Assembly: GCA_029245125.1 (NCBI GenBank)
Contig: JAQWPZ010000103.1
Location: 1-64,000 of the forward strand
Origin: Rubripirellula sp.
GTDB taxonomy: Bacteria; Planctomycetota; Planctomycetia; Pirellulales; Pirellulaceae
DNA length: 64,000 bases
Direction: 5' to 3'
The position numbers and the translations under genes are program-made. This document shows positions 53,117-62,214 of this stretch, piece by piece. Below the pieces are notes generated by a model, which was not told the DNA's origin, did no database searches, and saw only the letters and a list, made by a program, of their open reading frames with translations. The number at the start of each line of letters is the position of its first letter. Within the stretch, counting starts at the first letter, position 1.

Positions 53117-54561
53117 TCACTTTGCTAGCTGCAATGCATGTGTAGGCAGTGGCAAAAAATCATGCTCGCGGATCATCCAGCTTACAAGTTCCTGACGAAG
53201 GGTCTTTTCCACTTCATCATCGTTTTTTTCCCGCCAGATTGTTGAGTTCCATTGGGTCGTTGGCCAGATCATACAACTCGACGATCGGTCGCGGGTTTTG
53301 GAAGTAGAGCCGCTGGTGCAATGACGATAGTTTGTTCTCGTTATGTGCTTTCTGAATGGCCGCCCAGGCAGGTTTGTTGGACATGTCGACCGGCGTGTGA
53401 CTGCGGTTCGGCAAAGCATTATAAATGTAGCGGTAACGTTTCGAAGTGATTGAACGCGAAAGATCCAAACCATCGGTGCGGGTGATCGGTCCCCAGTGCC
53501 AGCCACGTTCGGCGTAAACGTACTGCCGAGTTTCCGTTTTCTCGCCGAGAAGTTGCTGAACAAAACTGATGCCGGTCATCTCTTTGAGCGATCGCATTCC
53601 ACATGCGGCGAGGATTGTTGGGCCAAGATCTGTACCGCAGCCAAGTGCCGACGAGGCTGATTCCGGCTTGGTGCGGCCGGGCCAGCGAATGATCAACGGA
53701 ACGTGAGTGCCACGGGCCAGTAAAGTGCCCTTGCCGCGGAGCATTGCTTCGCCGTTATCACCCAAAAAGATGACCAGCGTGTTGTCTTCCATTCCACGGG
53801 TCTTCAAAGGCTGAATGATCTGTCCAAACCCCTGGTCAAGTTCTCGAACGGACGCGAGATACCTTGCGTAGTCGATCCGAAGAGCAGGTCAGTCAGGCGG
53901 AAGTTCTAACTTGCTCGGATCGATGCCGTCATGCTTCTGAGGAAATTTTCGATGCGGTTGATTGAAGCCAAAGTAAAGAAAGAAAGGTTTATTGTTGGGG
54001 ACTTTGTCTAGAGCCGCGCTCACCCGGTTCGCAACCTGCATCAACCGGTTTTTTTTTGTTCGCAAACCGTACGAAGTGGTCAAATCGTTTGTCGCAACCT
54101 TGCATGCCGGCTTCTCGCAACGCTCTGTCAATGTGCTCGTCTTCGCGGATGCGGCCGTCAAGATGCTGATGGCGTCCGTCCAGTCCCACCCAATATCCAC
54201 CTGCACGAAGGACGTCTGTGAAGAACTGAGCGTCCGCGCGCGGCGGCTGCCCGAATCGAGTGACCCCTAAACTGACGGGAGAACGACACGCAAAAATCGA
54301 AATTCATGACGGCGCACATTGCGGCGCGGATGTGTAAGCCCGATCAAACCGCATTCCCTGCCCAGCAAACTTTTGCAGGTTGGGAGTAATCCTGAACCGC
54401 CTTGTGTTCTCGTTGTCGTAACAGCTCACGTGCGGGACGCTGTGATCATCGGAAAGAATCTGTAGCACGTTTGGTCGTGACGGGTTGGCCCATGAAGATG
54501 AGTTGAAGCCAACCAAAAGAAGCATGGTTGTGAACCCGCGTAAAGTTGGTCGGGGAATCAT
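53117..54561 (-). pseudogene. Type I sulfatase (heparan N-sulfatase-like), at least four lesions
   Basis: The start has a signal peptide and SRPNVLQILSDDHSVPHVSC, then the modification site SAPQCAPS followed by TGA (54304-54306) where the essential Arg of C-x-P-S-R belongs. The frame continues ISIFACRSPVSLGVTRFGQP. An A9 run at about 54046-54054 causes a frameshift into VSAALDKVPNNKPFFLYFGF. A TGA at 53889 replaces Trp (PPD-W). VIFLGDNGEAMLRGKGTLLA and VELYDLANDPMELNNLAGKK follow, with another frameshift at the A run near 53228 before the C-terminus. Together these give a complete ancestral sulfatase that is no longer translatable. Confidence 0.88.
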
Positions 54562-54865
54562 GGATAAATGAACGATCTGTGGGAGACATTTTAACTTACG
54601 AATGATACATAAGGGACTGGCCGGTGGGTTGTACGGTGGATACTCCTTCGTTCATCAATCTCGGGACGATACTCTGCTGTGTTATCTAGAAATTGCGTTG
54701 GGTCGCTATTGATCCGCTCTCAATCACAACTTGCGTCTTCTTGGTAAGGTCAAGGTGCCGGTGGAGGTGTGGTAGAATCAAGAGTGCTTCCGATTCGATC
54801 GTCTATCGGAGGTTGTGGTCAGAACGATTCGGAATGCCTCTAAAGAAACCGCCCAAGGTTGAATC

Positions 54866-55423
54866 TTGAACGTTCCCCGGTCGAAAAAAGCAAAGCAAAA
54901 AACGGTTGAAACGCTTATCCAAGAAACTGCTGACGACGATCGCCTCAGATGGAAACGGGCGGGGGTCGGTGGCGGAATCGCAGGTGCAGTGATCTCCGGT
55001 TACTTCAGGTTCTTGAACGATGCCGAGCAGTTAGCGTGGATGGGCGGCGCGATTGTGGGTTGCGTAGCTATCGGTCTGGTTACTGAATGGATTCATCCAT
55101 GGGCTAGTGAAGAGCCCAATCGATTCTTGGAGTTGGTTGTCGTGATCTGGCCGGCTGTGAATTGCAGCGTATCAAATCACGTCGGTCACGTTTCTTATCG
55201 GTTTGATCTTCTGGGTAGCATTCATGACGAAACTGAGCAGTTGCGAATCTTCTTTTCAGGACTTGAAAACTTGAATTGGAAGCTGACCGACGAGAAAGAC
55301 TCAACTCGATCGTACCGCCGACGGAATCAGCGTTTGCGAGTAAGTCTCGGTACAACGGATCAGTCATGCCACCTCACTCTTGCTGTTGGCGAGGCGAAGC
55401 GCAACAATTCGTCGTTGTCATGA
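54866..55423 (+). CDS. Hypothetical protein with two membrane helices
   Basis: The 185-aa product (TTG start, AAGG 8 bp upstream) has a basic N-terminus (NVPRSKKAKQKTVETL), a hydrophobic hairpin (about 33-75: AGVGGGIAGAVISGYFRFLN, WMGGAIVGCVAIGLV) and a soluble domain of about 105 residues (SVSNHVGHVSYRFDLLGSIH, RIFFSGLENLNWKLTDEKDS). No family recognised. Gap 54562-54865 shows nothing else. Confidence 0.55.
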   Translation: MNVPRSKKAKQKTVETLIQETADDDRLRWKRAGVGGGIAGAVISGYFRFLNDAEQLAWMGGAIVGCVAIGLVTEWIHPWASEEPNRFLELVVVIWPAVNCSVSNHVGHVSYRFDLLGSIHDETEQLRIFFSGLENLNWKLTDEKDSTRSYRRRNQRLRVSLGTTDQSCHLTLAVGEAKRNNSSLS

Positions 55424-55796
55424 AACGTGATCGCTCGAGCAATTTCAGCAAACGGGACAATGTTTGATCTGCTGTGGTCGATAGTTGTGTTGCAAGCCTC
55501 AAACCACAACATTCGCTCTTCTTTAAAATTCAATATTCGCGGTATTTGCCGCACCACGTTTTTCTGAATTAGGTCCGGATGGCACGAACGGGGGCTCAAC
55601 CTGGGGCAGGAGAGCGGCTCAGGAATTCACTCATTTAGGAGCTGGGGGTGACGGCGGTGGAGGATCACGACCGTTACAAACGGTAACTTTCCACTCGGCC
55701 GCCGGATTGAGCACGAATCGAGATTGTTTCGGGCACTTTGAGCATCAACTCAAACCATAGTTTTCAAGGGTAACGCACAACAAAACAGTCGCACGC

Positions 55797-56681
55797 ATGC
55801 ATCAATCAGCCAGTCAAATACACTCGGGTGAGGTCGGTCACTATGTCGCCCCCTCGGAATGTGTCAGTTCGCCGGAAGTAGAACCGACAGCAACGCCAGA
55901 TGCGATCTGTGATTTTGTTGCAGGTGTACCGGATCCGCATGTTGATTGGTTACTTGCAATCTCGACGAATCCCAACCGGGGAATTGTCGAACCTCTCCCC
56001 GAAGCGACACAACTAGCAAAGCGAGCTCTCGATGTGTTCGCGGCAACGATTGGAATCCTGCTGCTGTGGCCGCTTATGCTGCTTGCCGCATTGGCCGTGA
56101 AAATCAGTTCACCAGGATCTGCGATCTTCAGCCAACAACGAGTGGGACTGAATCGCCGGAATCGTGACGTCATTGACCGCAGAAGCAGCGGAGTTGCCGT
56201 CGACCACTCCGAACGACGCCTGTTCTTGAAGCGAAGGCAAGAAACCGGATACGGCATGATCTTTACACTGTACAAGTTTCGCACGATGGCCATCGATGCC
56301 GAAAAAAATGGTGCTCAATTTGCGGTACAGAACGATCCACGCGTGACGCGACTGGGAAGATTCATGCGTAAGACGCGGATCGACGAACTACCTCAGTTAT
56401 GGAACGTTTTGCGTGGGGATATGTCGCTTGTCGGTCCAAGGCCTGAACGCCCAGAGTTTATTGAGGAACTTACAGCAAAGGTCCCAGACTATCTGGACCG
56501 CTTGCAACTAAAACCTGGCTTAACCGGCGTAGCGCAAATCGAAAACGGCTACGACAACGACAGTTTCAAACGAAAAGTTCGTTACGATCTTCTCTATCTT
56601 CGTCATTGCTGCTTGAGGAATGACCTCAAGATATTGCTTCGCACCGTTAATGTAGTTTTGACGGGGAAAGGCGCGCTTTAG
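55797..56681 (+). CDS. Polyprenyl-phosphate sugar-1-phosphate transferase (WcaJ/WbaP C-terminal type)
   Basis: The 294-aa protein has a hydrophilic N-terminal tail of about 75 residues, one membrane-dipping helix (about 80-103, VFAATIGILLLWPLMLLAAL) and the bacterial sugar transferase core: KISSPGSAIFSQQRVGLNRR, TLYKFRTMAIDAEKNGAQFA, RVTRLGRFMRKTRIDELPQL, WNVLRGDMSLVGPRPERPEF, LKPGLTGVAQIENGYDNDSF. These are the catalytic and conserved blocks of the Pfam Bac_transf family. It transfers a sugar phosphate to undecaprenyl phosphate as first step of an exopolysaccharide. A basic insertion at about 120-150 (NRRNRDVIDRRSSGVAVDHS) is unusual. No other polysaccharide gene is adjacent. The gap 55424-55796 shows nothing supportable. 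Confidence 0.9.
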   Translation: MHQSASQIHSGEVGHYVAPSECVSSPEVEPTATPDAICDFVAGVPDPHVDWLLAISTNPNRGIVEPLPEATQLAKRALDVFAATIGILLLWPLMLLAALAVKISSPGSAIFSQQRVGLNRRNRDVIDRRSSGVAVDHSERRLFLKRRQETGYGMIFTLYKFRTMAIDAEKNGAQFAVQNDPRVTRLGRFMRKTRIDELPQLWNVLRGDMSLVGPRPERPEFIEELTAKVPDYLDRLQLKPGLTGVAQIENGYDNDSFKRKVRYDLLYLRHCCLRNDLKILLRTVNVVLTGKGAL

Positions 56682-57118
56682 GCAAGCGTTGGTGCTCGTG
56701 CGGAACCAGTCAGGGTCGTAAGGGGCAAGCCCAATTCGATCAGAATCAGCGAGCGATATCTGGAAAGCTCTACGGTTCTTTTGGCGGAAGATGATCATTA
56801 TTTGCTGGGGAACCAATCCGAAGTTTCAACGCCTTTCGGGATCATCGGCTTTGGTTGCCAGCGCGACGTGCGGCGATTTTCCATCTGTGGAACTGAACTG
56901 GACTGGGGATCGGATTGCACAAAGCATCTTGGCACTCCCCGTCATCAAATCTTTGTGTAATTGAAATGCTGAAATCGAGTTCGCTTAAGTACAACTCGCG
57001 ATGCAGTGTCGCTTCCCACCTGACAGTGATATGAGAAGTGGAGGCTACTCTGCCGACCTGATCGCGGTGTTTCTTGGCACGGTTTGCGGTCTGGCGTTTT
57101 CCCTGCGGCTCGGCTGAT
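56682..57118. other. Intergenic region, no gene recognised
   Basis: About 440 bp with no supported frame. Confidence 0.45.
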
Positions 57119-57930
57119 CTACTCGAGCGACTTTAGAGCCACGCGGAATCCACTGTTGTTATCACGGCCCGAAGGGACGTTTTGGTGGCGGAATGCTGAT
57201 CGGCAATAAATGGCATCGTCTCGCCAGCTGCCGCCACGGAGTACGTGGTGCGAGCGAGATGCAGGGCCCATTGGATTGATGGCTTGAACATTGGGCTAGG
57301 CTCCCGCCCGGTCTTGGCAATACTCCCAAGCATTTCCGTGCATATCGTATAGCCCTCAAGTGTTGGAGCGTTTGCTTCCAACTGGATGTGTTCTTTTCCT
57401 TACGGAATTAACGCTATCCCCGGCCGCGTAGCGTAGCCCAAGACCCTCGTCTCCAACGCTAAACCTTGCGGCTGAACCAGACCGACAGGCATATCCCCAT
57501 TCTGCTTCTTGCGGCAGTCGGTACACCCGGCCTGCGGATCTCTCTAGCGGTAACGCTGATAGCTTGCGGCAGAACTCCACCGCATCATTCCAACTTAGAT
57601 GCTCCACCAGATTCTTGGGCCTTTGGGGTGACTGGTGTTCGTCCCCATCACTTGTTCTTATTGATCTTGGATGACTTCATGAACCCCGATCACGAAGGGC
57701 TTTGCGAGTGTAACTTGGTGGACTGGTTTTTGACGAGCATTTCCCTCCTCGCTGCCCATCATGAACGTGTCTGGTGGGACCACCCGAAGCTTCATCCCGT
57801 TGGAGTTCTCGATCTCAACGTCAATGCCAAGGTGCTCGACCCAGGTCTCTTGGGTTGCTCTTGTTTGTCGAGCATCGAGCGGAAAGCCGGCAGGAGGAGC
57901 CGCGTTCGGGTCGAGTTGTGGCGGTTCGCC
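57119..57930 (-). pseudogene. Decayed FGE/SUMF1-type domain downstream of the DUF1080 protein
   Basis: Directly after the TAA that ends the upstream CDS, the same frame reads GEPPQLDPNAAPPAGFPLDA, TWVEHLGIDVEIENSNGMKL, PDTFMMGSEEGNARQKPVHQ, a start of an FGE domain. A TAA replaces Tyr in EVIQDQ-EQVMGTN. A frameshift near 57605 follows, then SWNDAVEFCRKLSALPLERS, a TGA replaces Trp before GLYDMHGNAWEYCQD, and VLRGGSWRDDAIYCRSAFRH ends the domain at 57119. It was once the C-terminal half of the neighbouring protein. Confidence 0.85.
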
Positions 57931-59376
57931 TTATCTGTTCTGTGCGGCAATTGGGGATGTTGGTTTGTCTACGTTGAGTTCGCGAATTCGAATGTTTCGG
58001 AAGGCCACAGCCCCACTGAAACCCTGCAGCCCAATGGGGCCCTTCGCAGCGATTGGTTGCCTGGGATTCCGAAAATCTTCCATCTCGACATTGTCGACCA
58101 CGAGACGGTCATTGAGTTGGACCGTGACCCGGTTGCCGATCATGCGGATCAGAAAGTGGTTCCATTGCCCCGCGACTCGATCGGCTTTCACGTCGGGGGT
58201 GCTCGAGTGCTGCTTGTTGTTGTAAAGGCCACCGGATCCGACAGCGGCCTTTGGGGTTTTTCTTGAGGCGGGATCCCACATTTGCACCTGAGGGTAACCG
58301 CGCAATAGGATTCCGCTATCGCCATCGGAAGGAAGTTTCCATTCAACAGACAATTCAAAATTGCCAAAAGCCTGGTCGGTGAATAGGTCAATTTCGGCGC
58401 GTTTACCAAGCCATCGCAGCTCACCGTTCGTTACTTTCCATTGTTCGTCTCTGCGTTTCTGGCTGACTCGCTGTCCATCGCGGTGCCCCCCGCCATACCA
58501 TCCGCTCAGGTCTCGCCCGTTAAACAATTCGATCCATTCAGCTTCAGGATTTTGATCGGTTTGATTCGACGGCGACGGATTTGCGATAGATGATGTGTTA
58601 GGCCGGTTCAGTTCGGTTGATTCCGGCGAACTCGTGGCAATCTGTTCGGTGGATTGATTGGCAGGTGTTGCCGTTGGTGGGGAGGTGGAGGGCGGAACGG
58701 ATGGGGGAGGAGACGTTTCTTGCGGGGTTTGAAGATTGTCCAGATTCAAGCTCGATTCATTGGCTGGCGTATTGGGTTCAGCAATAGGTTGCTCCGCCGC
58801 GGCAGGTGATGCGTTGGGTTCAGCAACGGCTGCGTTGGAATCAGCAAGAATCGAGTTTGGTTGCTTCGGTTTATCGGAGTTCCAGATGAAAAATAAGATC
58901 GGCAAGATAACGAGGGCAGCACCGCCCGCGGCATAAAGCCAGACCGGTACCTTGCTTGATGTTGCTTTTCGTGATTTGGTACGACTGGTTGATTTGGGGC
59001 GTGTTGACCGAGTTCGTGGGACTGAACTTGGGGGAGACTTCAGTTCCGGTATCGTTTGTGGTTTCTGCTTGGGTTGGGTATCGGCACCCAAGTTGAGTGT
59101 TTGCTTTAGTTTTTGGTCGTAAGCGATCTTGGTTTGAGGATTCAACAGAGTGGAGCGTGCCTTTGCCAATTGATTCAGCACCGCTTGTGACAGCTCAGCA
59201 TGGGGGCCCAGCGAGAAGGATCGAACGTGACTGATCTGTCGCGCCGCCGCCGATTCAATCACATCGAGGTCTGTTTCGAAAGGATCAACACCGAGCAACC
59301 GATAATGATTTGCTGGTTGATCCTTTGGAGAGATGCCCAGCCATTTGTGGTAGGGGTCTATGTTCGATTCGGGCAA
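57931..59376 (-). CDS. Membrane protein with J-like module and DUF1080 (3-keto-disaccharide hydrolase-like) domain
   Basis: The 481-aa protein. Order: planctomycete module (DPYHKWLGISPKDQPANHYR LLGVD, about 6-85, with AAARQISHVRSFSLGPHAEL); a basic Ser/Thr/Lys segment; one membrane helix (about 144-165, VWLYAAGGAALVILPILFFI); a long Pro/Ser/Thr/Asn-rich linker (about 170-275); and a DUF1080 concanavalin-like domain (about 278-470: EWIELFNGRDLSGWYGGG, WKVTNGELRWLGKRAEIDLF, GDSGILLRGYPQVQMWDP). The DUF1080 domain is intact. The protein ends where a nonsense codon (TAA) now cuts off an ancestral FGE domain. It probably displays a sugar-binding or cleaving domain outside the membrane. Confidence 0.85.
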   Translation of the reverse strand: MPESNIDPYHKWLGISPKDQPANHYRLLGVDPFETDLDVIESAAARQISHVRSFSLGPHAELSQAVLNQLAKARSTLLNPQTKIAYDQKLKQTLNLGADTQPKQKPQTIPELKSPPSSVPRTRSTRPKSTSRTKSRKATSSKVPVWLYAAGGAALVILPILFFIWNSDKPKQPNSILADSNAAVAEPNASPAAAEQPIAEPNTPANESSLNLDNLQTPQETSPPPSVPPSTSPPTATPANQSTEQIATSSPESTELNRPNTSSIANPSPSNQTDQNPEAEWIELFNGRDLSGWYGGGHRDGQRVSQKRRDEQWKVTNGELRWLGKRAEIDLFTDQAFGNFELSVEWKLPSDGDSGILLRGYPQVQMWDPASRKTPKAAVGSGGLYNNKQHSSTPDVKADRVAGQWNHFLIRMIGNRVTVQLNDRLVVDNVEMEDFRNPRQPIAAKGPIGLQGFSGAVAFRNIRIRELNVDKPTSPIAAQNR

Positions 59377-59594
59377 GGAATTGTCCTCTGAAAGACATGG
59401 TGGCAGCTGAATTATAGCGTTCTCGTTTCCGTTCGTGATGGTGAGCTTCGCGGGAAGAATCGAGATGCCCGGAATGCCGAATGATGGGGATCTCGATTGG
59501 CCTTGTCTGAGTTTTGTTGGTTTCGACAGCGAGACGTCGGGCCATGCTGTGCTTCATCGCTGTTCCCAGGGTTGATGTCCCCAGCGTGGCTGCG

Positions 59595-59672
59595 AAATCG
59601 CGCCCGGGCAGATATCGAAAGCACCGGCGGCTAGCGCCGATCCGCTCAGTCGTGGTAGGGTCGACCAAGCTG
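59595..59672. repeat. 78-bp perfect direct repeat, copy 1
   Basis: Identical to 59775-59852, offset exactly 180 bp. It begins AAATCGCGCCCGGGCAGATA and ends GGTCGACCAAGCTG. Confidence 0.95.
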
Positions 59673-59774
59673 CTCGGAGGGCAGGTAGGCTGGCTTCAGG
59701 AGCGAAACGATGCAGCTCCGGCAGGAGTGGTTGCGTTGGAACATCGCTTCACGCCGAAGTATCTTCGGGGGATC

Positions 59775-59852
59775 AAATCGCGCCCGGGCAGATATCGAAA
59801 GCACCGGCGGCTAGCGCCGATCCGCTCAGTCGTGGTAGGGTCGACCAAGCTG
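59775..59852. repeat. 78-bp perfect direct repeat, copy 2
   Basis: Identical to 59595-59672. Perfect identity in otherwise decayed DNA implies a recent duplication or conversion. The region 59377-60383 holds no intact gene. Confidence 0.95.
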
Positions 59853-59945
59853 ACCAATTTTGTCCACGTTGGGCTCTTGTGCCTGCCCGTCCAAGAAACC
59901 CGTGCAGTCGTTCATGGCAAGGAACAGAACATTCGGACGCGGGTC
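59834..59945 (-). pseudogene. Sulfatase N-terminal remnant
   Basis: The minus strand reads RPNVLFLAMNDCTGFLDGQA, QEPNVDKIGQLGRPYHD and then a stop. RPNVLFLxxxD and PNxDxLxxxG are the first metal-binding block of type I sulfatases, with the usual dipeptide region altered. The rest of the gene is replaced by the 78-bp repeat region. Confidence 0.45.
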
Positions 59946-60383
59946 GACCGCGGAACCCTAAGCAACAGTCGCTGGCCGCTGCCGGGATTGCCGCGGTGGT
60001 CAGATCTTGAGCATGGTGCTCACAGCTAGACATATGCAGCGAAGCTGAAGCGTGGCCGATGGTGGCCAAGATTGCCAGAAAACCGACAGCGAGTGATCGG
60101 ACAGCCTGAGTCGCGAAGGAGCGTGGCGAAATATTCCCGCACCATCCAGGGGGCGAGCTAGGAATTGTCCGTGAACTACGATGGATACGCGATTTGGGTT
60201 CGTCAAGAGGCGCCCTGGTTTTTCTGGCGATGTTTCTGTAAAGAAATGTGGTGAGATGAACCGAGTCCATTGACCTCTCGTACGTCAGTGATGACACTTG
60301 AACTGTTCCCTGGTCGGACCGGACGGTTTGCTGTTGCGTGAGCCATTGCCTCGCTACAGATCTCTCTGAATGGTTGTTACTCG

Positions 60384-60938
60384 TTGGATCTGGCCTTGAA
60401 TTTCCGCCCCCAGCTAACCGCGTATCTTTGCATTGCATCGTTGCTGATGGGCAACGTCGCTGGCTGGCTGCACGTCGGTTGTCTAAACACTGGTTGCGAG
60501 AGTGCCAGTTGCCAGGACGCTGATTGCGAGAGTGCTGGTGTCCAGAGCAATGGTGGGTTCTCTTGCGTCGGTGACTCTCGTTCGACGAGTGTTGTCGCGC
60601 AAGTCGCAAATGCACCTGACCGGCACGATTGTTGTTCACGTTCGCATGTGAATTCTTCGGCTGGCGAGCCCAGCGGTGTGGCGACGCAAAGCCGGGGTGA
60701 TTCCGCTCCAGCTGAACGCAGCTGTCCGGTTGAGAACGGCTACCCAGTCGAGCACGACTCCGACCGCTGCAGCGTTTGTCAGAGTTTCTTTACTTCACGA
60801 GCGGCCGCAAAGATCGCCGAACCAGCGACAGCGGAGCTTCAGCAGCACGGGGAATTCACGGTCCCCGTTCCCGTTGGTTTGCTCGCGCTTGGCCGACCGT
60901 GGAAAAGCATCTCGGTGAGAGGGCCGCCGCGAGTTTAA
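60384..60938 (+). CDS. Cysteine-rich secreted protein
   Basis: The 184-aa product (TTG start, uncertain) has a signal-like N-terminus (YLCIASLLMGNVAGWLHVGC). The mature part has many Cys in short spacing (CLNTGCESASCQDADCESAG, HDCCSRSH) and ends with HDSDRCSVCQSFFTSRAAAK. The HDxxxCxxCQxF motif is seen in planctomycete and DUF2946-like proteins and may bind metal. A beta segment and LLALGRPWKSISVRGPPR close the protein; the RGPP end is typical of such proteins. Located 56 bp upstream of the DUF58 gene, same strand. Confidence 0.65.
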   Translation: MDLALNFRPQLTAYLCIASLLMGNVAGWLHVGCLNTGCESASCQDADCESAGVQSNGGFSCVGDSRSTSVVAQVANAPDRHDCCSRSHVNSSAGEPSGVATQSRGDSAPAERSCPVENGYPVEHDSDRCSVCQSFFTSRAAAKIAEPATAELQQHGEFTVPVPVGLLALGRPWKSISVRGPPRV

Positions 60939-60993
60939 AGAACTCGTCGAAAGCTCTCTCCTGTTCTTATTTGCTTACCTGAGGTACGCACCC

Positions 60994-62214
60994 ATGGCAA
61001 CGGTCCATGCTGCGTCCGAGGGCAAGGGTTTGGTAGCACGCCTGCTGACTACCGATTTTTGTCCCTGGGCCAATCGTTTTGTTTTTTGGTTAAAAGAACC
61101 CGTCGGTTGGTTCGTGCTGGCGACCGCCGCAAGTGTCATCGTGGGACTGTACGTCGCCCCCATCGGTTGGACTCTTGCTGCGTCACTTGCGTTTTTAATT
61201 GCCGTTGGCATGGTTTGGCCAGCAATCGCAGTTCGTGCTGTCGGATGTGGCTTGAGTCCTGATAAGCAGCAGGTTCATGAAGATGACTCGTGCGAGCTAC
61301 GGGTTGAGCTGACAAACCGATGGCCGCTTCCAATTTGGGGCTTGGCGGTCGAAGGCTTCTTCGACCGAAAACGCGAGCTTGTGGACGAGGCGGATATCCC
61401 CACTGTTGCCCTCGCATTTGTGCGAGCGATGGCAATCTCGACTTATCGGATTTCAATTCGCCCTGAGTTGCGGGGCCGCTATCCAAGCGGGGACGCCGTG
61501 CTAACGTGCTCGTTCCCGTTCGGGATTTGGACCGCCAAGCGAAAACTCAAAGATGTGTCACCGATCACCGTTTGGCCCAAGATCTATCCCATGGCAGGCG
61601 AGACTGCGATGACTGGTCGAAGAGCAAGTGAATCTGGCGAAGGCAATCGTAGTGGCCGTGCGGGTGATTTTCGTGGTATCCGTGAATACCGTCATGGTGA
61701 TTCCATGCGTCAGGTCAATTGGATCGCGACGGCTCGGTCGGGTGAGTTGGTGGTTACAGATCGTTGCGGTCCACAGCGTCCGATCGTCCAAGTCATTGTC
61801 GATGTCGGTAATGAATCCGGCAGTCGTGATCAACTAGCTGATCGCATCCGAGTTGCTGCGAGCCTATTGGCGAACCTGCATCATTCAGCGGTTCCTTTGC
61901 AAGTGCATGTTGGTCAGCAATGCCTTCAAGTGAGGCGAGGTTGGGACGGGTTCGTGCAGACGATGGATCGTTTGGCTGATATTCCGGCTGATGGGTGTGT
62001 CGGTTCCTCTAACGCACAGCCATTGCTTGATTCTGTCTCGATCACGATTTCGTCAAACAGTAGTGGTGACGTCACGGTTTGCATGTTGGACCCCTCGGTG
62101 CATCAACGAATCACTGACCGGCATACGCATCGTGTGATTTGTCGCGATCAAGGTTTGTCCAGCCAGTTGCTTCCGTTTTGGGTGGGGGCGAGCGATGCAA
62201 GTTTGGTCGCGTAA
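60994..62214 (+). CDS. DUF58 (vWA-like) membrane protein
   Basis: The 406-aa protein has two membrane helices (about 38-58 and 61-80, WFVLATAASVIVGLYVAPIG, SLAFLIAVGMVWPAIAVRAV), a beta domain, and the DUF58 signature GDFRGIREYRHGDSMRQVNW, IATARSGELVVTDRCGPQRP (about 228-268). A vWA-like fold with VIVDVGNESGS, resembling the MIDAS strand, follows. DUF58 proteins are usually encoded with MoxR ATPases and transglutaminase-like proteins. Here the transglutaminase partner overlaps by 20 bp; no MoxR gene lies in the window. Confidence 0.88.
   Translation: MATVHAASEGKGLVARLLTTDFCPWANRFVFWLKEPVGWFVLATAASVIVGLYVAPIGWTLAASLAFLIAVGMVWPAIAVRAVGCGLSPDKQQVHEDDSCELRVELTNRWPLPIWGLAVEGFFDRKRELVDEADIPTVALAFVRAMAISTYRISIRPELRGRYPSGDAVLTCSFPFGIWTAKRKLKDVSPITVWPKIYPMAGETAMTGRRASESGEGNRSGRAGDFRGIREYRHGDSMRQVNWIATARSGELVVTDRCGPQRPIVQVIVDVGNESGSRDQLADRIRVAASLLANLHHSAVPLQVHVGQQCLQVRRGWDGFVQTMDRLADIPADGCVGSSNAQPLLDSVSITISSNSSGDVTVCMLDPSVHQRITDRHTHRVICRDQGLSSQLLPFWVGASDASLVA

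Noticed and set aside
53117-59376. TGA read as Trp (genetic code 4), suggested by PPD-TGA in the sulfatase and NT-TGA-GLYDMHGN in the FGE remnant
   Set aside because: Both genes also have TAA or frameshift lesions, other TGAs replace Arg, and intact genes in the window use TGG for Trp and TGA as a normal stop.
59514-60029. 171-codon plus-strand frame containing the 78-bp repeats
   Set aside because: The repeated peptide follows from the 180-bp spacing being divisible by 3. No start signal or family, and sulfatase-like residues are on the opposite strand.
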